The notes beneath the pieces were generated by a model. The model was not told where the DNA came from. It searched no databases and saw only the letters and a program-made list of their open reading frames with translations. This document shows, piece by piece, positions 26,679 to 35,800 of a stretch of 64,000 nucleotides of DNA (position 1 is the first letter of the stretch; every line of letters starts with the position of its first letter). A program made the position numbers and the translations under genes. The DNA is from Deltaproteobacteria bacterium. Lineage in GTDB: Bacteria > Myxococcota_A > Polyangia > Polyangiales > Houyiibacteriaceae. The stretch is from NCBI GenBank assembly GCA_017644045.1, contig JAEPMI010000018.1, forward strand, positions 1-64,000, written 5' to 3'.

Positions 26679-26688
26679 GATGCGCCGC

Positions 26689-28452
26689 TCAGCTCTTCTC
26701 GCGGATGACGGCTTCGGCGTCGTTCGGCGTCACGTAGACCTCCGCGTCGACGATGTCGCCCTCGCTCATCCGGCCGAGCTCGGCGGCGTTCGCCTCGTCG
26801 GTGTCGATGTGCATCTCGAGCGCGTAGCTGTCCTTCACGCGGACCAGCACGTCGCCGAAGATCAGATCGCGGGGCCCACCCTTCACGGCGACCTCCACGT
26901 ACTCCTTGTCCTTCACGCCGTAGGCCTCCGCGTCGGCGGGGGTCATGTGGATGTGGCGCCACGCACAGATCAGGCCCTCTTCGAGCTTGAGCGTCCCCTT
27001 GGGCCCTTCGAGCGTGATCGGCGCCGAGCCCTTGGTCTTGCCCGAGTGGCGCACCGGCGCGTCGACGCCGAGGAAGAACTCGTCGGTCCGGGAGATCTCC
27101 ACCTGGCAGCCGGGGCGGAGGGGGCCGAGGATGCGCACGCCTTCGATCTTGTTCCGCGGGCCGATGATCGTGAGCTTCTCCTCGCAAGCGAACTGCCCAG
27201 GCTGGCTGAGCGGCTTGTAGGGCGTGAGCTCGTATCCCTCGCCGTAGAGCGCATCCAGCGCCTCGCGGGTCAGGTGGATGTGGCGCGCGCTGACGGCGAT
27301 CGGGATCGGCTTCTTCTGCGCGATCTTCTTGGCGCCGCTCGCGATCTCCTGGGTCTGGCGGGCGATCTCGAGCTCCTCGTTGGTCGCGATGACCAGCGTC
27401 TTCACTCGCGCGCCCGGCTCGCTGATGTCGCGGACCGGGTCGTCGTCCGTGACCTTCGCGCCCTGGTTCGCGTCCTCGTCCATGCGGACGCCGAGGAACT
27501 CGAGCCGCTGGAGGATCCGCCGACGCATCGGCGCGCTGTTCTCGCCGATGCCGCCGGTGAGCACCACCGCGTCCACGCCGCCCATCACCGCGGCGTACGC
27601 GCCGATGTACTTCCGCACCTGGTGCGCGAAGACGGTGAGCGCGAGCCGCGCGCCGTCGTGCCCCTCTTCGGCCTTGGCCTGTAGGTCGCGCAGGTCGTTG
27701 CCGATGCCGCTCAGCCCCTTCAGGCCGCTCTCGCGGTTGAGCACGCGCTCGGCCTCGTCGATGCCGAGCTCGCGGGCGAGCTTCAGGACCACGCCGGGGT
27801 CGACGTCGCCGGAGCGGGTGCCCATCACCAGGCCTTCGAGCGGGGTCATGCCCATCGAGGTCTCGGAGCTCGAGCCGAGCTCCACGGCGCAGGCGCTCGC
27901 GCCGTTGCCGAGGTGCAGCGTGATGATCCGGAGATCCTGGACCGGGGTCTTCAGGTAGTCCGCCGCCAGCCCGGCCACGAACTTGTGGCTGGTGCCGTGA
28001 AAGCCGAAGCGCCGGATGCCCTTCTCCTTCGCGAGCTCGGTGTCGATCGCGTACATGCGCGAGCGGCGGGGCATTCGCGAGTGGAACGCGGTGTCGAAGA
28101 CCGCCACGTGGGGCACGTCGGGGAGCAAGGCCCGCGCGGCGTGGATGCCCGCGAGGTTGACCGGGTTGTGCAGGGGTGCGAGCGGCACGCAGGCCTCGAT
28201 CGCTCCCAGCACCTCGTCGTCGATCACCGACGCCGCGTGAAAGGCTTCGCCGCCGTGGACCACGCGATGACCCACGGCCTCGGGGGCGTGGGTCTTGGCC
28301 TCTTCGAGGATCTCCTTCAGCGCGTCCTCGTGGGTGCGCCCGTCGCTACCGATGCGCTCCGCTTTGCCCTCGGCGAGCCGCTTGCCCGAGTCGCTCTCGA
28401 CGACCTGCCACTTCACGCTCGACGAGCCGCAGTTGATGACCAGTACCTTCAC
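26689..28452 (-). CDS. Acetate kinase fused to PduL phosphotransacylase
   Basis: This is a 587-residue bifunctional enzyme. Residues 1-~370 are acetate kinase: LVINCGSSSVKW (phosphate 1), GHRVVHGG, VFDTAFH, the FGFHGTSHKF motif, ITLHLGNGASA and GGIGENS. Residues ~380-587 are PduL, the phosphate propanoyl/acetyltransferase unrelated to Pta. Its zinc ligands are in SARHIHLT (His391, His393), CAWRHIHMT (His500, His502) and ALEMHID (His548). Together they convert acyl-CoA plus ADP to acyl-phosphate and then acid plus ATP in one chain, presumably channelling acetyl-phosphate. GTG 28452 is chosen because GGAGGG lies just upstream and acetate kinases start at this point. The gene lies 37 nt after the second giant secreted protein. 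Confidence 0.93.
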   Translation of the reverse strand: MKVLVINCGSSSVKWQVVESDSGKRLAEGKAERIGSDGRTHEDALKEILEEAKTHAPEAVGHRVVHGGEAFHAASVIDDEVLGAIEACVPLAPLHNPVNLAGIHAARALLPDVPHVAVFDTAFHSRMPRRSRMYAIDTELAKEKGIRRFGFHGTSHKFVAGLAADYLKTPVQDLRIITLHLGNGASACAVELGSSSETSMGMTPLEGLVMGTRSGDVDPGVVLKLARELGIDEAERVLNRESGLKGLSGIGNDLRDLQAKAEEGHDGARLALTVFAHQVRKYIGAYAAVMGGVDAVVLTGGIGENSAPMRRRILQRLEFLGVRMDEDANQGAKVTDDDPVRDISEPGARVKTLVIATNEELEIARQTQEIASGAKKIAQKKPIPIAVSARHIHLTREALDALYGEGYELTPYKPLSQPGQFACEEKLTIIGPRNKIEGVRILGPLRPGCQVEISRTDEFFLGVDAPVRHSGKTKGSAPITLEGPKGTLKLEEGLICAWRHIHMTPADAEAYGVKDKEYVEVAVKGGPRDLIFGDVLVRVKDSYALEMHIDTDEANAAELGRMSEGDIVDAEVYVTPNDAEAVIREKS

Positions 28453-28489
28453 GCGTTTCTCCCTCCGTCGGAGCGCGGACGGTATCAAA

Positions 28490-31400
28490 TCATGGCCGCA
28501 CGTCGATGGCCCTCGCGGGAATCGAGGTCACCTCCCAGGGACGTGCGCGCTCCCAGGCGGCGATCGCCAGGCCTTCGCGCTCGCCCGCCCCCGCCCAACG
28601 GAGGGGGAGTGGGAAGCGCCGCTCCTGCTCCGCCGCGAGCGCGCTCAGCTCGATGCGGAGCACCCCGCGCCCGTCCGGCTCTGCCGTCGCGCTGACCCCC
28701 TCGCTCGCGCCGATGGCCGCGAGCGCGCTCGGCTCGAGGTCGGCACCGGGCGGCAGCGTGATGGCCAGCACCGGGTGCTCGACCGCGGTGGTGGCGCTCA
28801 CTCGGATCTCGTAGCCCGCCCGGCGACCGGCGCGACCATCGATGCCCTCCACGGCCACCCGCAGCGGGCTCTCGTCGCTCTCGGCGACCGGTCGACCGTA
28901 GCGGGTCTCGAGCCGGCTCAGGTGGACCCCGCCCGACGTCTCCAGCTCGAGCGCGATCTCCGCCTCGCCCTCGACGTCGGCGACCGCCACTCCGTCCTCG
29001 AAGGTCAGCGCCTCGGAGCGCCCGTCGATCCGCAGCGTGGCATCGCCCTCGCTCCGCCCGAAGGTCCCGTGGGCCGCCGCGGTGAGCAGCCAGAAGGCCG
29101 CGTCGCTCTGTCGATCGGCGGCCAGGTGGGTCCGCCGCCCGAGGCCTCGCACCAGTCGGTCCCGCGTTCGCGTGTCCTGCGCGGCGTGCGCCGCCAGCGC
29201 GAGCGCGACGCTCGCGGCGAGCTGGTCTCGCGGATCGGTGGCGGGCACGACCTGCGCATCGCCCGAGTCGCCGGCCGGCTCCATCAGCCGGCGAGCCCGC
29301 ACGTAGGCCGCGCGCCCGTTGGGGTCTTCCGGATCCGTCAACAGGAGCGCCGCGGCCATCCGCGCGAGCGCCGAGCCCTCCGTCTCGTGCGCGGTCCAGA
29401 GCTCCTCACGGAGCCGCTGCGCGACCGCCGCGGGACCGTTCCCCGAGGCCGGCGCGAAGCGCGGCAGCGCCATGCTGGAGAGCACGGCCAGCACCCGGCT
29501 CCGCCCCGCGGTGTCCAGGCTCCGTAGCTCGCGCGCGAGCCGCCGCTCGGCCGCGTGGTGTTGCCGTCGCTCCTCACCGAGCGCGGTGGTGAGCAGCGCC
29601 AGTCGCGCGGCATCGACCGCGTCGCTGGCGTCCGTCGGCAGGTCGCTCAGGTGGACGGCCTCTCCCTCGCCGGCCATCAGCCGTGCCCAGGCCCGCGCGA
29701 TCGGCCCGAAGGCGAGCCGCGGATCGGCATCCACGCGACCGGGAGCGACCACGACCAATCGCGTGGTCGGCGCTCTCGCGTCGTCCGGCACCGGGTAGCG
29801 CACGCGCCAGACCCCATCGGTCGCGGAGCCCGCCCAGAGGGTGCGCTCCGGCGTGCCGTCGACGACCGGCGCGCGCACGACACGCTCCACCACGGTCTCG
29901 CCGCCACGCTGCAAGCGCAGCGTCACGGTCGCAGCCGTGCCAGCGTCGGTCGCTTCGATCCGGAGCGTGCGCTCCACGGCGTCACCCGCATCGAGCGCGC
30001 CGAGCTCGGCCGAGCCGACGGATATGTCGGCCCCCTCGCCCTGCACCGAGAGGGTCAGTCCCTCCGTTCGCTCGCCGGCGACGATGACCACCGGCATCGC
30101 CAGCGGAACGCCTTCGTGGAGCCGGGCGGGCACCGGAAGCGCGACGCGAGCGCCGGCGCGCGAGCTCACGGGCTCGCTCGTCAGGCCGACGCCACCGGCA
30201 CCGACCGCGATCCCGAGCAGCCGATGGGGCACGGTCGCCGGCGGCAGGCGCGTGTCGAGCGGCTCGCTGCCGAGCCGGGTCTCGACGTGGAGCTCACCGG
30301 CGAGGAAGGGCGGCGGCTCGACGACGAGCGGCTGCGGCAGACCTCCGCGGATCGCTCGGCCCTCCAGCCGCGCCATCGGCCCCGCGTCCAGCATCCGAAT
30401 GGTCTCGCGGTCGAGAACGCCGCGTCGCAGCGCTTGAACCAACGCCGCCTCGCCGACGGCGTCCGAGTAGAGCCCGGCGGGAACGACGCTGGCGAAGGGG
30501 TCGTCGAGGTCGTCGTTCGTGTCGAAGCGACCATCCGGCCCCGCCGAGGTGATCGCCCAACCCGGGACGACCACGGGCACACCGTCCTGCTGTTGGCGCG
30601 TGGGCTGGAGTCGGAAGGGCCGACCCCAACCGTCGAAGGTCCACTCGTGCTCGTTGCAGAACGTGGCCCACCAGTGACGCGGGTCCGCGTGGGGCGCAAA
30701 GGCCGGGTCCAGGTCGCGGTCGTGCACCCAGGGGCGCCAGGCCGCGAGCAGCTCGATCAGACGTTTCCGGGTCACCCGGCGCGCGACCGTGTCGAAGCCG
30801 AAGGCGCGGTCCATGCCCCGAAGGCGCGCCAGGGTCAGCGGCTCACCCCCGAGGTCGCGTGCACCCTCGGGTCCGAGCTCGCCCATGCGATCGACCGATT
30901 CCAGGAAGCCCTCGTTGAACTGCCGTCGCCCGCGGACCTCGTGGGTGATGTCGTCGAGGCTCGAGCGCTCCTGGGCCGTCGCTTCGGCCACCTGGTTTTC
31001 GAGCGTGCGGAAGAGCAGCGCGAGGCGCCCACTCCGGTAGAGCGCGCGTTGCCGCCAGGGGTCACGGAGCACCGCGACCTTCACCGGCTCCTCGAGCGGG
31101 GCCGCGGGTGTGGGCTCGCCGCGGACCAGGCGGAAGGGCGCCGCGATGTCCCGCGGCACGGCCCGGGCCATCGTGAGCGCGTCCGGCGCGGCGTGCCGTC
31201 GCTGGTAGGCCTCGACGCTCGCGGCCGAGCTGAGAATGGAGCCCACCGCGCTCGTCTCCGGGCTGCTCGCGACGCCACCCTGCAGTCGCACGGAGGGCGC
31301 CGACACTCCGGGGGCGAAGGCGAAGGTCCCGCGAAGCTCGGCCTCGTTGCGTCCGACGCGCACCCGTGCCCGGACCCAGAGCGGACCCGGTGCCGGCCGG

Positions 31401-32854
31401 TCGAGGGTCACGCTGTCATCCCCCCCGTCGACCCAGCGCGAGGCCACGGGCACCAGGTTGTCCCCCAGCATCCGGAAGACCGTGATGACCGCTGGCGCGC
31501 GGCCGACGGCGCCCCTTCGATGCAGCCGCACGCGCAGCCCACCGTCGGTCGACTCCACTCGCGTTCGCACGGCGGCGTCGGGGTCGATGGGGACGCAGCG
31601 CGCCTCACCGGAAGCGTCACCGAAGGCCACCTGCACGGCGACCGCCGTCACGCCGCCGCAGGCGTCGGTCGTGGCCTCTTCGGCGAGGGTGACCTCGGCG
31701 GCGCCGTAGCCGAGCGCATCGGTGGTGAGGGTCGCGTTGCCGAAGCGCGGCGCGCTGAGCGTCACCGGACCCGCGTAGGGGGAGCCATCGGCTCGCACCG
31801 CCTTCACGAGCAGGCGACTCGGCACCCCGGGGATCAGCGCGCCCGCCTCGGGCGCGACGTCCGCTGCCGCCGGCACGCTGGCGACGCGGATGGTGACGCG
31901 CTCGTCGATGGGGGCCTCGCCGGGGAGCTGGACGCGGAAGCTCGCGACCTCGTCGTGGATCCCGGTGATCGAAGGCGCGGTCCACTCGAAGGTGGCGACG
32001 CCGTGCTCGTCGGCGCGGACCGGATCCTCGTTCGTGCCTTGGCGAGAGACCGACGCTCGCACCGGCCGACCGAGGCCATCGCGCACCTCGACGTCGACCA
32101 CGATGGGACCACGCGGTCGCACGATCGGCTGGCGAGGGACACCGCGCGCGCGGAGCCCGCGGTGGACGGTGGCCTCGGCCACCTCGACCTCCACCTGGCC
32201 ACCGGTCGCCGGCTGGCCGGGCTCGGTCTCGGTGCCCTGGACCGCTTCGAGGGTCGCGCGAACGGTGGCGCGCCCCAGCTCGGTGGGCGCCTGGACTCGA
32301 GCGATGAACGCGCCGTCGGCGGTGGTGCTGACGACGACCGGCTCGCGCCCGGGCGCGACGATCCGAACCTCGCGCCCAGCTCCGACGGGCTGATCGGACG
32401 TGTCGGTCGCGTACCCGAACACCAGCACCTGCGAGCCGGGCTCGGCACGCGTCGGCAGCACCTCGACGTGGAACGACCCCTGGGTCGCGATGTCGATGGG
32501 GACCCGGAAGCGTCGCGACGCGCCCGCATGGAACGCGTCGATGACGATCTCCAGGTTCCCGACGTCCTCCGGCGTGTAGCGAATCTCGGCGCGGCCGTGG
32601 CGATCGGTGCGGAGCGTCGCGATCGGTCCGTCGGCGCGATAGGACGCGGTCACCTTCAGCTCGGCGTTCGCTGCGGGGCGAAGCTCGTCGGCGCCGCTCA
32701 CCGCATGGAGGGTCACGAGCAGGAGCTGCTCTTGGCGATCGACGGCGGTGAGGCTGCCCTCGATCGACATCTCGAGACCGGTCACCCGCTGGGCTTCGGC
32801 GGGAGCCGAGAGCAGCGCGAGCGCGGCGAGCGCGAATGCAGTCGTGCGGGTCAT
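28490..32854 (-). CDS. Giant secreted Ig/macroglobulin-like protein, paralogue B
   Basis: This is a 1454-residue protein with a signal peptide (MTRTTAFALAALALLSAPAEAQ). A long run of beta-rich, Ig-like repeats follows (DRHGRAEIRYTPEDVGN, VSTTADGAFIARVQAPTELG, TTDALGYGAAEVTLAEE), as in macroglobulin MG domains. Next is a middle region with PLTLARLRGMDRAFGFDTVARRVTRKRL, and then a calcium-loop-like GPDGRFDTNDDLDDPFA similar to GspG pseudopilins. The C-terminal half is again beta-rich with a helical section near 1080-1230. No CxEQ thioester is present, so it is not a classical alpha-2-macroglobulin. It overlaps paralogue A by ATGA and is clearly related to it. Role is inferred: cell-surface protease trap or adhesin. 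Confidence 0.7.
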   Translation of the reverse strand: MTRTTAFALAALALLSAPAEAQRVTGLEMSIEGSLTAVDRQEQLLLVTLHAVSGADELRPAANAELKVTASYRADGPIATLRTDRHGRAEIRYTPEDVGNLEIVIDAFHAGASRRFRVPIDIATQGSFHVEVLPTRAEPGSQVLVFGYATDTSDQPVGAGREVRIVAPGREPVVVSTTADGAFIARVQAPTELGRATVRATLEAVQGTETEPGQPATGGQVEVEVAEATVHRGLRARGVPRQPIVRPRGPIVVDVEVRDGLGRPVRASVSRQGTNEDPVRADEHGVATFEWTAPSITGIHDEVASFRVQLPGEAPIDERVTIRVASVPAAADVAPEAGALIPGVPSRLLVKAVRADGSPYAGPVTLSAPRFGNATLTTDALGYGAAEVTLAEEATTDACGGVTAVAVQVAFGDASGEARCVPIDPDAAVRTRVESTDGGLRVRLHRRGAVGRAPAVITVFRMLGDNLVPVASRWVDGGDDSVTLDRPAPGPLWVRARVRVGRNEAELRGTFAFAPGVSAPSVRLQGGVASSPETSAVGSILSSAASVEAYQRRHAAPDALTMARAVPRDIAAPFRLVRGEPTPAAPLEEPVKVAVLRDPWRQRALYRSGRLALLFRTLENQVAEATAQERSSLDDITHEVRGRRQFNEGFLESVDRMGELGPEGARDLGGEPLTLARLRGMDRAFGFDTVARRVTRKRLIELLAAWRPWVHDRDLDPAFAPHADPRHWWATFCNEHEWTFDGWGRPFRLQPTRQQQDGVPVVVPGWAITSAGPDGRFDTNDDLDDPFASVVPAGLYSDAVGEAALVQALRRGVLDRETIRMLDAGPMARLEGRAIRGGLPQPLVVEPPPFLAGELHVETRLGSEPLDTRLPPATVPHRLLGIAVGAGGVGLTSEPVSSRAGARVALPVPARLHEGVPLAMPVVIVAGERTEGLTLSVQGEGADISVGSAELGALDAGDAVERTLRIEATDAGTAATVTLRLQRGGETVVERVVRAPVVDGTPERTLWAGSATDGVWRVRYPVPDDARAPTTRLVVVAPGRVDADPRLAFGPIARAWARLMAGEGEAVHLSDLPTDASDAVDAARLALLTTALGEERRQHHAAERRLARELRSLDTAGRSRVLAVLSSMALPRFAPASGNGPAAVAQRLREELWTAHETEGSALARMAAALLLTDPEDPNGRAAYVRARRLMEPAGDSGDAQVVPATDPRDQLAASVALALAAHAAQDTRTRDRLVRGLGRRTHLAADRQSDAAFWLLTAAAHGTFGRSEGDATLRIDGRSEALTFEDGVAVADVEGEAEIALELETSGGVHLSRLETRYGRPVAESDESPLRVAVEGIDGRAGRRAGYEIRVSATTAVEHPVLAITLPPGADLEPSALAAIGASEGVSATAEPDGRGVLRIELSALAAEQERRFPLPLRWAGAGEREGLAIAAWERARPWEVTSIPARAIDVRP

Positions 32855-35800
32855 CGGCTCACCTCGATGCGGATGGTCTGCGGGGGAACGACGGTGCGGC
32901 GGTCGGGCCGGTCGTTCGACCAGGCGTCGACGCCGAACCCGCTCAGCTCACCACCGAGCTCGTAGCGAAGCGTGATGGGCAGCTCGATCTCCGTTCCTGG
33001 CAAGAGCGCTCTCGGTGTCATCCGTAGGCGCTCGGCTTCCACGACCACCGGCTCGGCGAGCCGCTCGTTCAGCGCGCTCCGCGCGCGCTCGTCCAGCACG
33101 GCCCCGGCCGGGAGGGTGACGGTCAGCATCGGCTCGCGAATGGAGCGTGGCACCGCGTTGCGGACGGTGAGCGTGGCGGTCACCGACCCATCGAGGGTCG
33201 GCGAGTCCATCGCGACGGTGGCGCGGAGCGGACCGTCCTCGACGGCTTCTTCCGGCCAGGGGATCCCGAGCTCGGAGATCACGCGAGCGACCACGATCTG
33301 GTTGTCCGGCAGCCGCACGGGTACGGCGCCGCGGCCCCGTCGGAGCTTGGCCGTGAACCGCGCCTCGCCGCCCTGGACCCGGACCGTCGCCGACTGGCCC
33401 GCCAAGGTCGCCTCCACTTCGGTCAGCTCGCCGCGACCGAGCCTCGCGGCGAGGAGCTGCGCGAGCCCCTCGCCGTAGTAGGGCCGCCAGGGGTGCTGGA
33501 GCGGCTCCGCCCGCCGCTGGTCCGCGATGGTGCGAAGGATGGCGAACGCCTCCTCCGGAGCGCCCAGCTCGAGGTCGGCCAAGGCCAGCGCCGCGCTCGC
33601 GCCACGCGAACCGAGCGTCCGGTTCTCGGCGGGGAGCCACACCTGGTCGCCGAAGCGCACCAGGTCTCGCCGAGCTCGGCGAGCCAGCTCGCCGGCCATC
33701 GCGCGTTCCCCGTGGAGCGCGAGCCCGAAGGCGGCGAGCGCGTGGATCGCGGCGCTGTCGGAGGAGGCCTCGGTGGCGTCGGCTTCGACCGTTGCGATCA
33801 GATTCTCGCGCAGCCGTTCGAGGTCTTCGCGCAGCTCGGGACGGCCGTCACGCAGCTGCCAGGCGGCCGCCAGATGAACGAGCTCGTAGGCGCGCTCGAG
33901 CGGCGTGCCGCCCTCGCCGAGCTGCTCCGAGAGCTGCAGGAGCGTTGCGCGGGCGCGCTCGTCGGTGAGGCGCGGGTGGCTCCAGCCAGCGAGCGCCGCG
34001 CGCGTTCCGCTGCGTCCGCTCGGGTCGCTGGCCTCACCTTCGAGGGCGCGCGCGTAGGCCAACCAGTCTCCGTCGGCGTCGGTCGCGAAGAGGCGGGTCG
34101 CGCTGGTCAGCCGCACCTGCGAGGGCTGCAGGGCCCAGGCGCCGGGCTCGCGGTCGGTGGCGCCGAAGACCAAGGTGGTCTCGCCGCTCAGGAGCTGGTC
34201 GTCCGTTCGACTCACCCGGCGGACGTCGCGGAAGGTCTGAATGGGCATCCGGATCGCGTCGTCGTGTCCGCCGCCGCGCGCCACCGCGACGAGGGAGCCG
34301 GTTCCCGCCGAGCGCACCTCGACCGAGACGTACGCCACGGCTGCTCCGCCGGCGTCGACGTGGATCCGCTGGGCGTCGCCGACCTGGAGCTCGAGCTCTC
34401 CCTCGGCGACGAGACCGACCTCCACGTCCATCGCCTCGCGGCTGCGGACCCGGACGGGCACCTGCACCACCTCGCCGACGTGCGCCATCGCGGGGAGCGG
34501 CGCCTCCACGATCAGCGGCTTCTGGGTCGAGAAGCGGGTGTCCGTGGAGTGGCTCCACCCATCCCCCCGCCAGTGGACGACCTCGACCAGGTAGGTCGTC
34601 GCCGCGTCCGCGAGCGGGATCGCGATCTCGGTCACCCCGTCGTCGCCCGTCGGCTGACTCGGCACGAAGAGCAGCGTGCCCGGGAAGTCCACGCGCACTC
34701 GGCCGGCCAGCTGGTCGAGGCTGTCGATGACCGAGGCCCTGCCCCCTCGAATCTGCGGCGCGCGCGCGCCTCGCCGACCGTAGCCGCTGCCGTAGCCCGA
34801 GCCCCCACCGCCCCGGCCGGTCCCGCGCAGCCCGAGACCCCCGAAGCCGAAGCTCTCGCCGATCTCCTCGGCGGAGGCCGCGTCGCCACGCAGCGTCGCC
34901 TCCATCGCGGCGGTCACGCGGGCCAGCGCCTCGACCCACCCGTTGAGCGTCTGACTCACCGGGACGATCATCGAGAGCGCGGCGAGCAGGTCTTCCTCGC
35001 CCGACACGTCGGCGTAGAGCGTGCCTCGGGCGACCACCCGCGCGAAGGGATCGACCACGTCGTCGCCGTTGCCGAGTCGCCCGTCCGGCCCGGGAAAGGC
35101 GAGCGTCCACTCCGGCGCGTCCGGTGAGGGCGCGACCACGTCCGCCGGTCGTCGGCGGGCCCCGAGCGGCCCGCCCCACGGATCGCGCACGGCCGCTGGG
35201 TCCAAGTCGAGGTGGCGGACCATCTCGGAGACCCAGCGCTCCGGTCGCTCACCGTCGATCTGCCCCGACTCGATGCCTTGGACGAGCTGCTGGAGCACGC
35301 GGATGAGCTGCTCGCGCGCCACCCGTCGCGCCGCCGCCTGGAAGCCGAAGCCGGCGTCGGCCTCCTTCAGGTGGGCGAGGGTGAGCGGGCGATCCCCGAG
35401 CGTCCGAAGATCCGCGTCTTCGAGGATCGTGTTCACGACCTGCGGGTCGAAGCGCCGCCGCGCACCATCGCCCGTCGCGAGCGCATCCGCGCCCCGTTCA
35501 CGGAAGAGGCGCTCCACCGTGCGCATCGCGTCGCCGACCTTCTCGCGGGTGATGAGGCGAGCCACCAGCACCGGGTCACGTCGGATGGTGCCGCCCCCCA
35601 CGGTCGCCGGTCGGTTCGGGCCGGGGCCATGGGTCGGCTCCGTCGCTTCGCGCGGCATTTGCGGTGCGGTGATGCGCGCGGCGAGCGCGGCGCGGAGCAG
35701 GCGGTCGGCGTCCTCGGTCGACGGGTCCAGCATCGCGCGGGAGAAGGCGCCACGAAGCATCCGCAGCGAGAAGGGGACCTCGCCGCCATGCTGCGCGAGG

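Noticed and set aside
29555-32965. 1136-codon forward open frame opposite the giant secreted protein
   Set aside because: It is an Arg/Gly-rich shadow of a high-GC gene, with no domain and no signal peptide; the reverse strand has signal peptides and conserved repeats.
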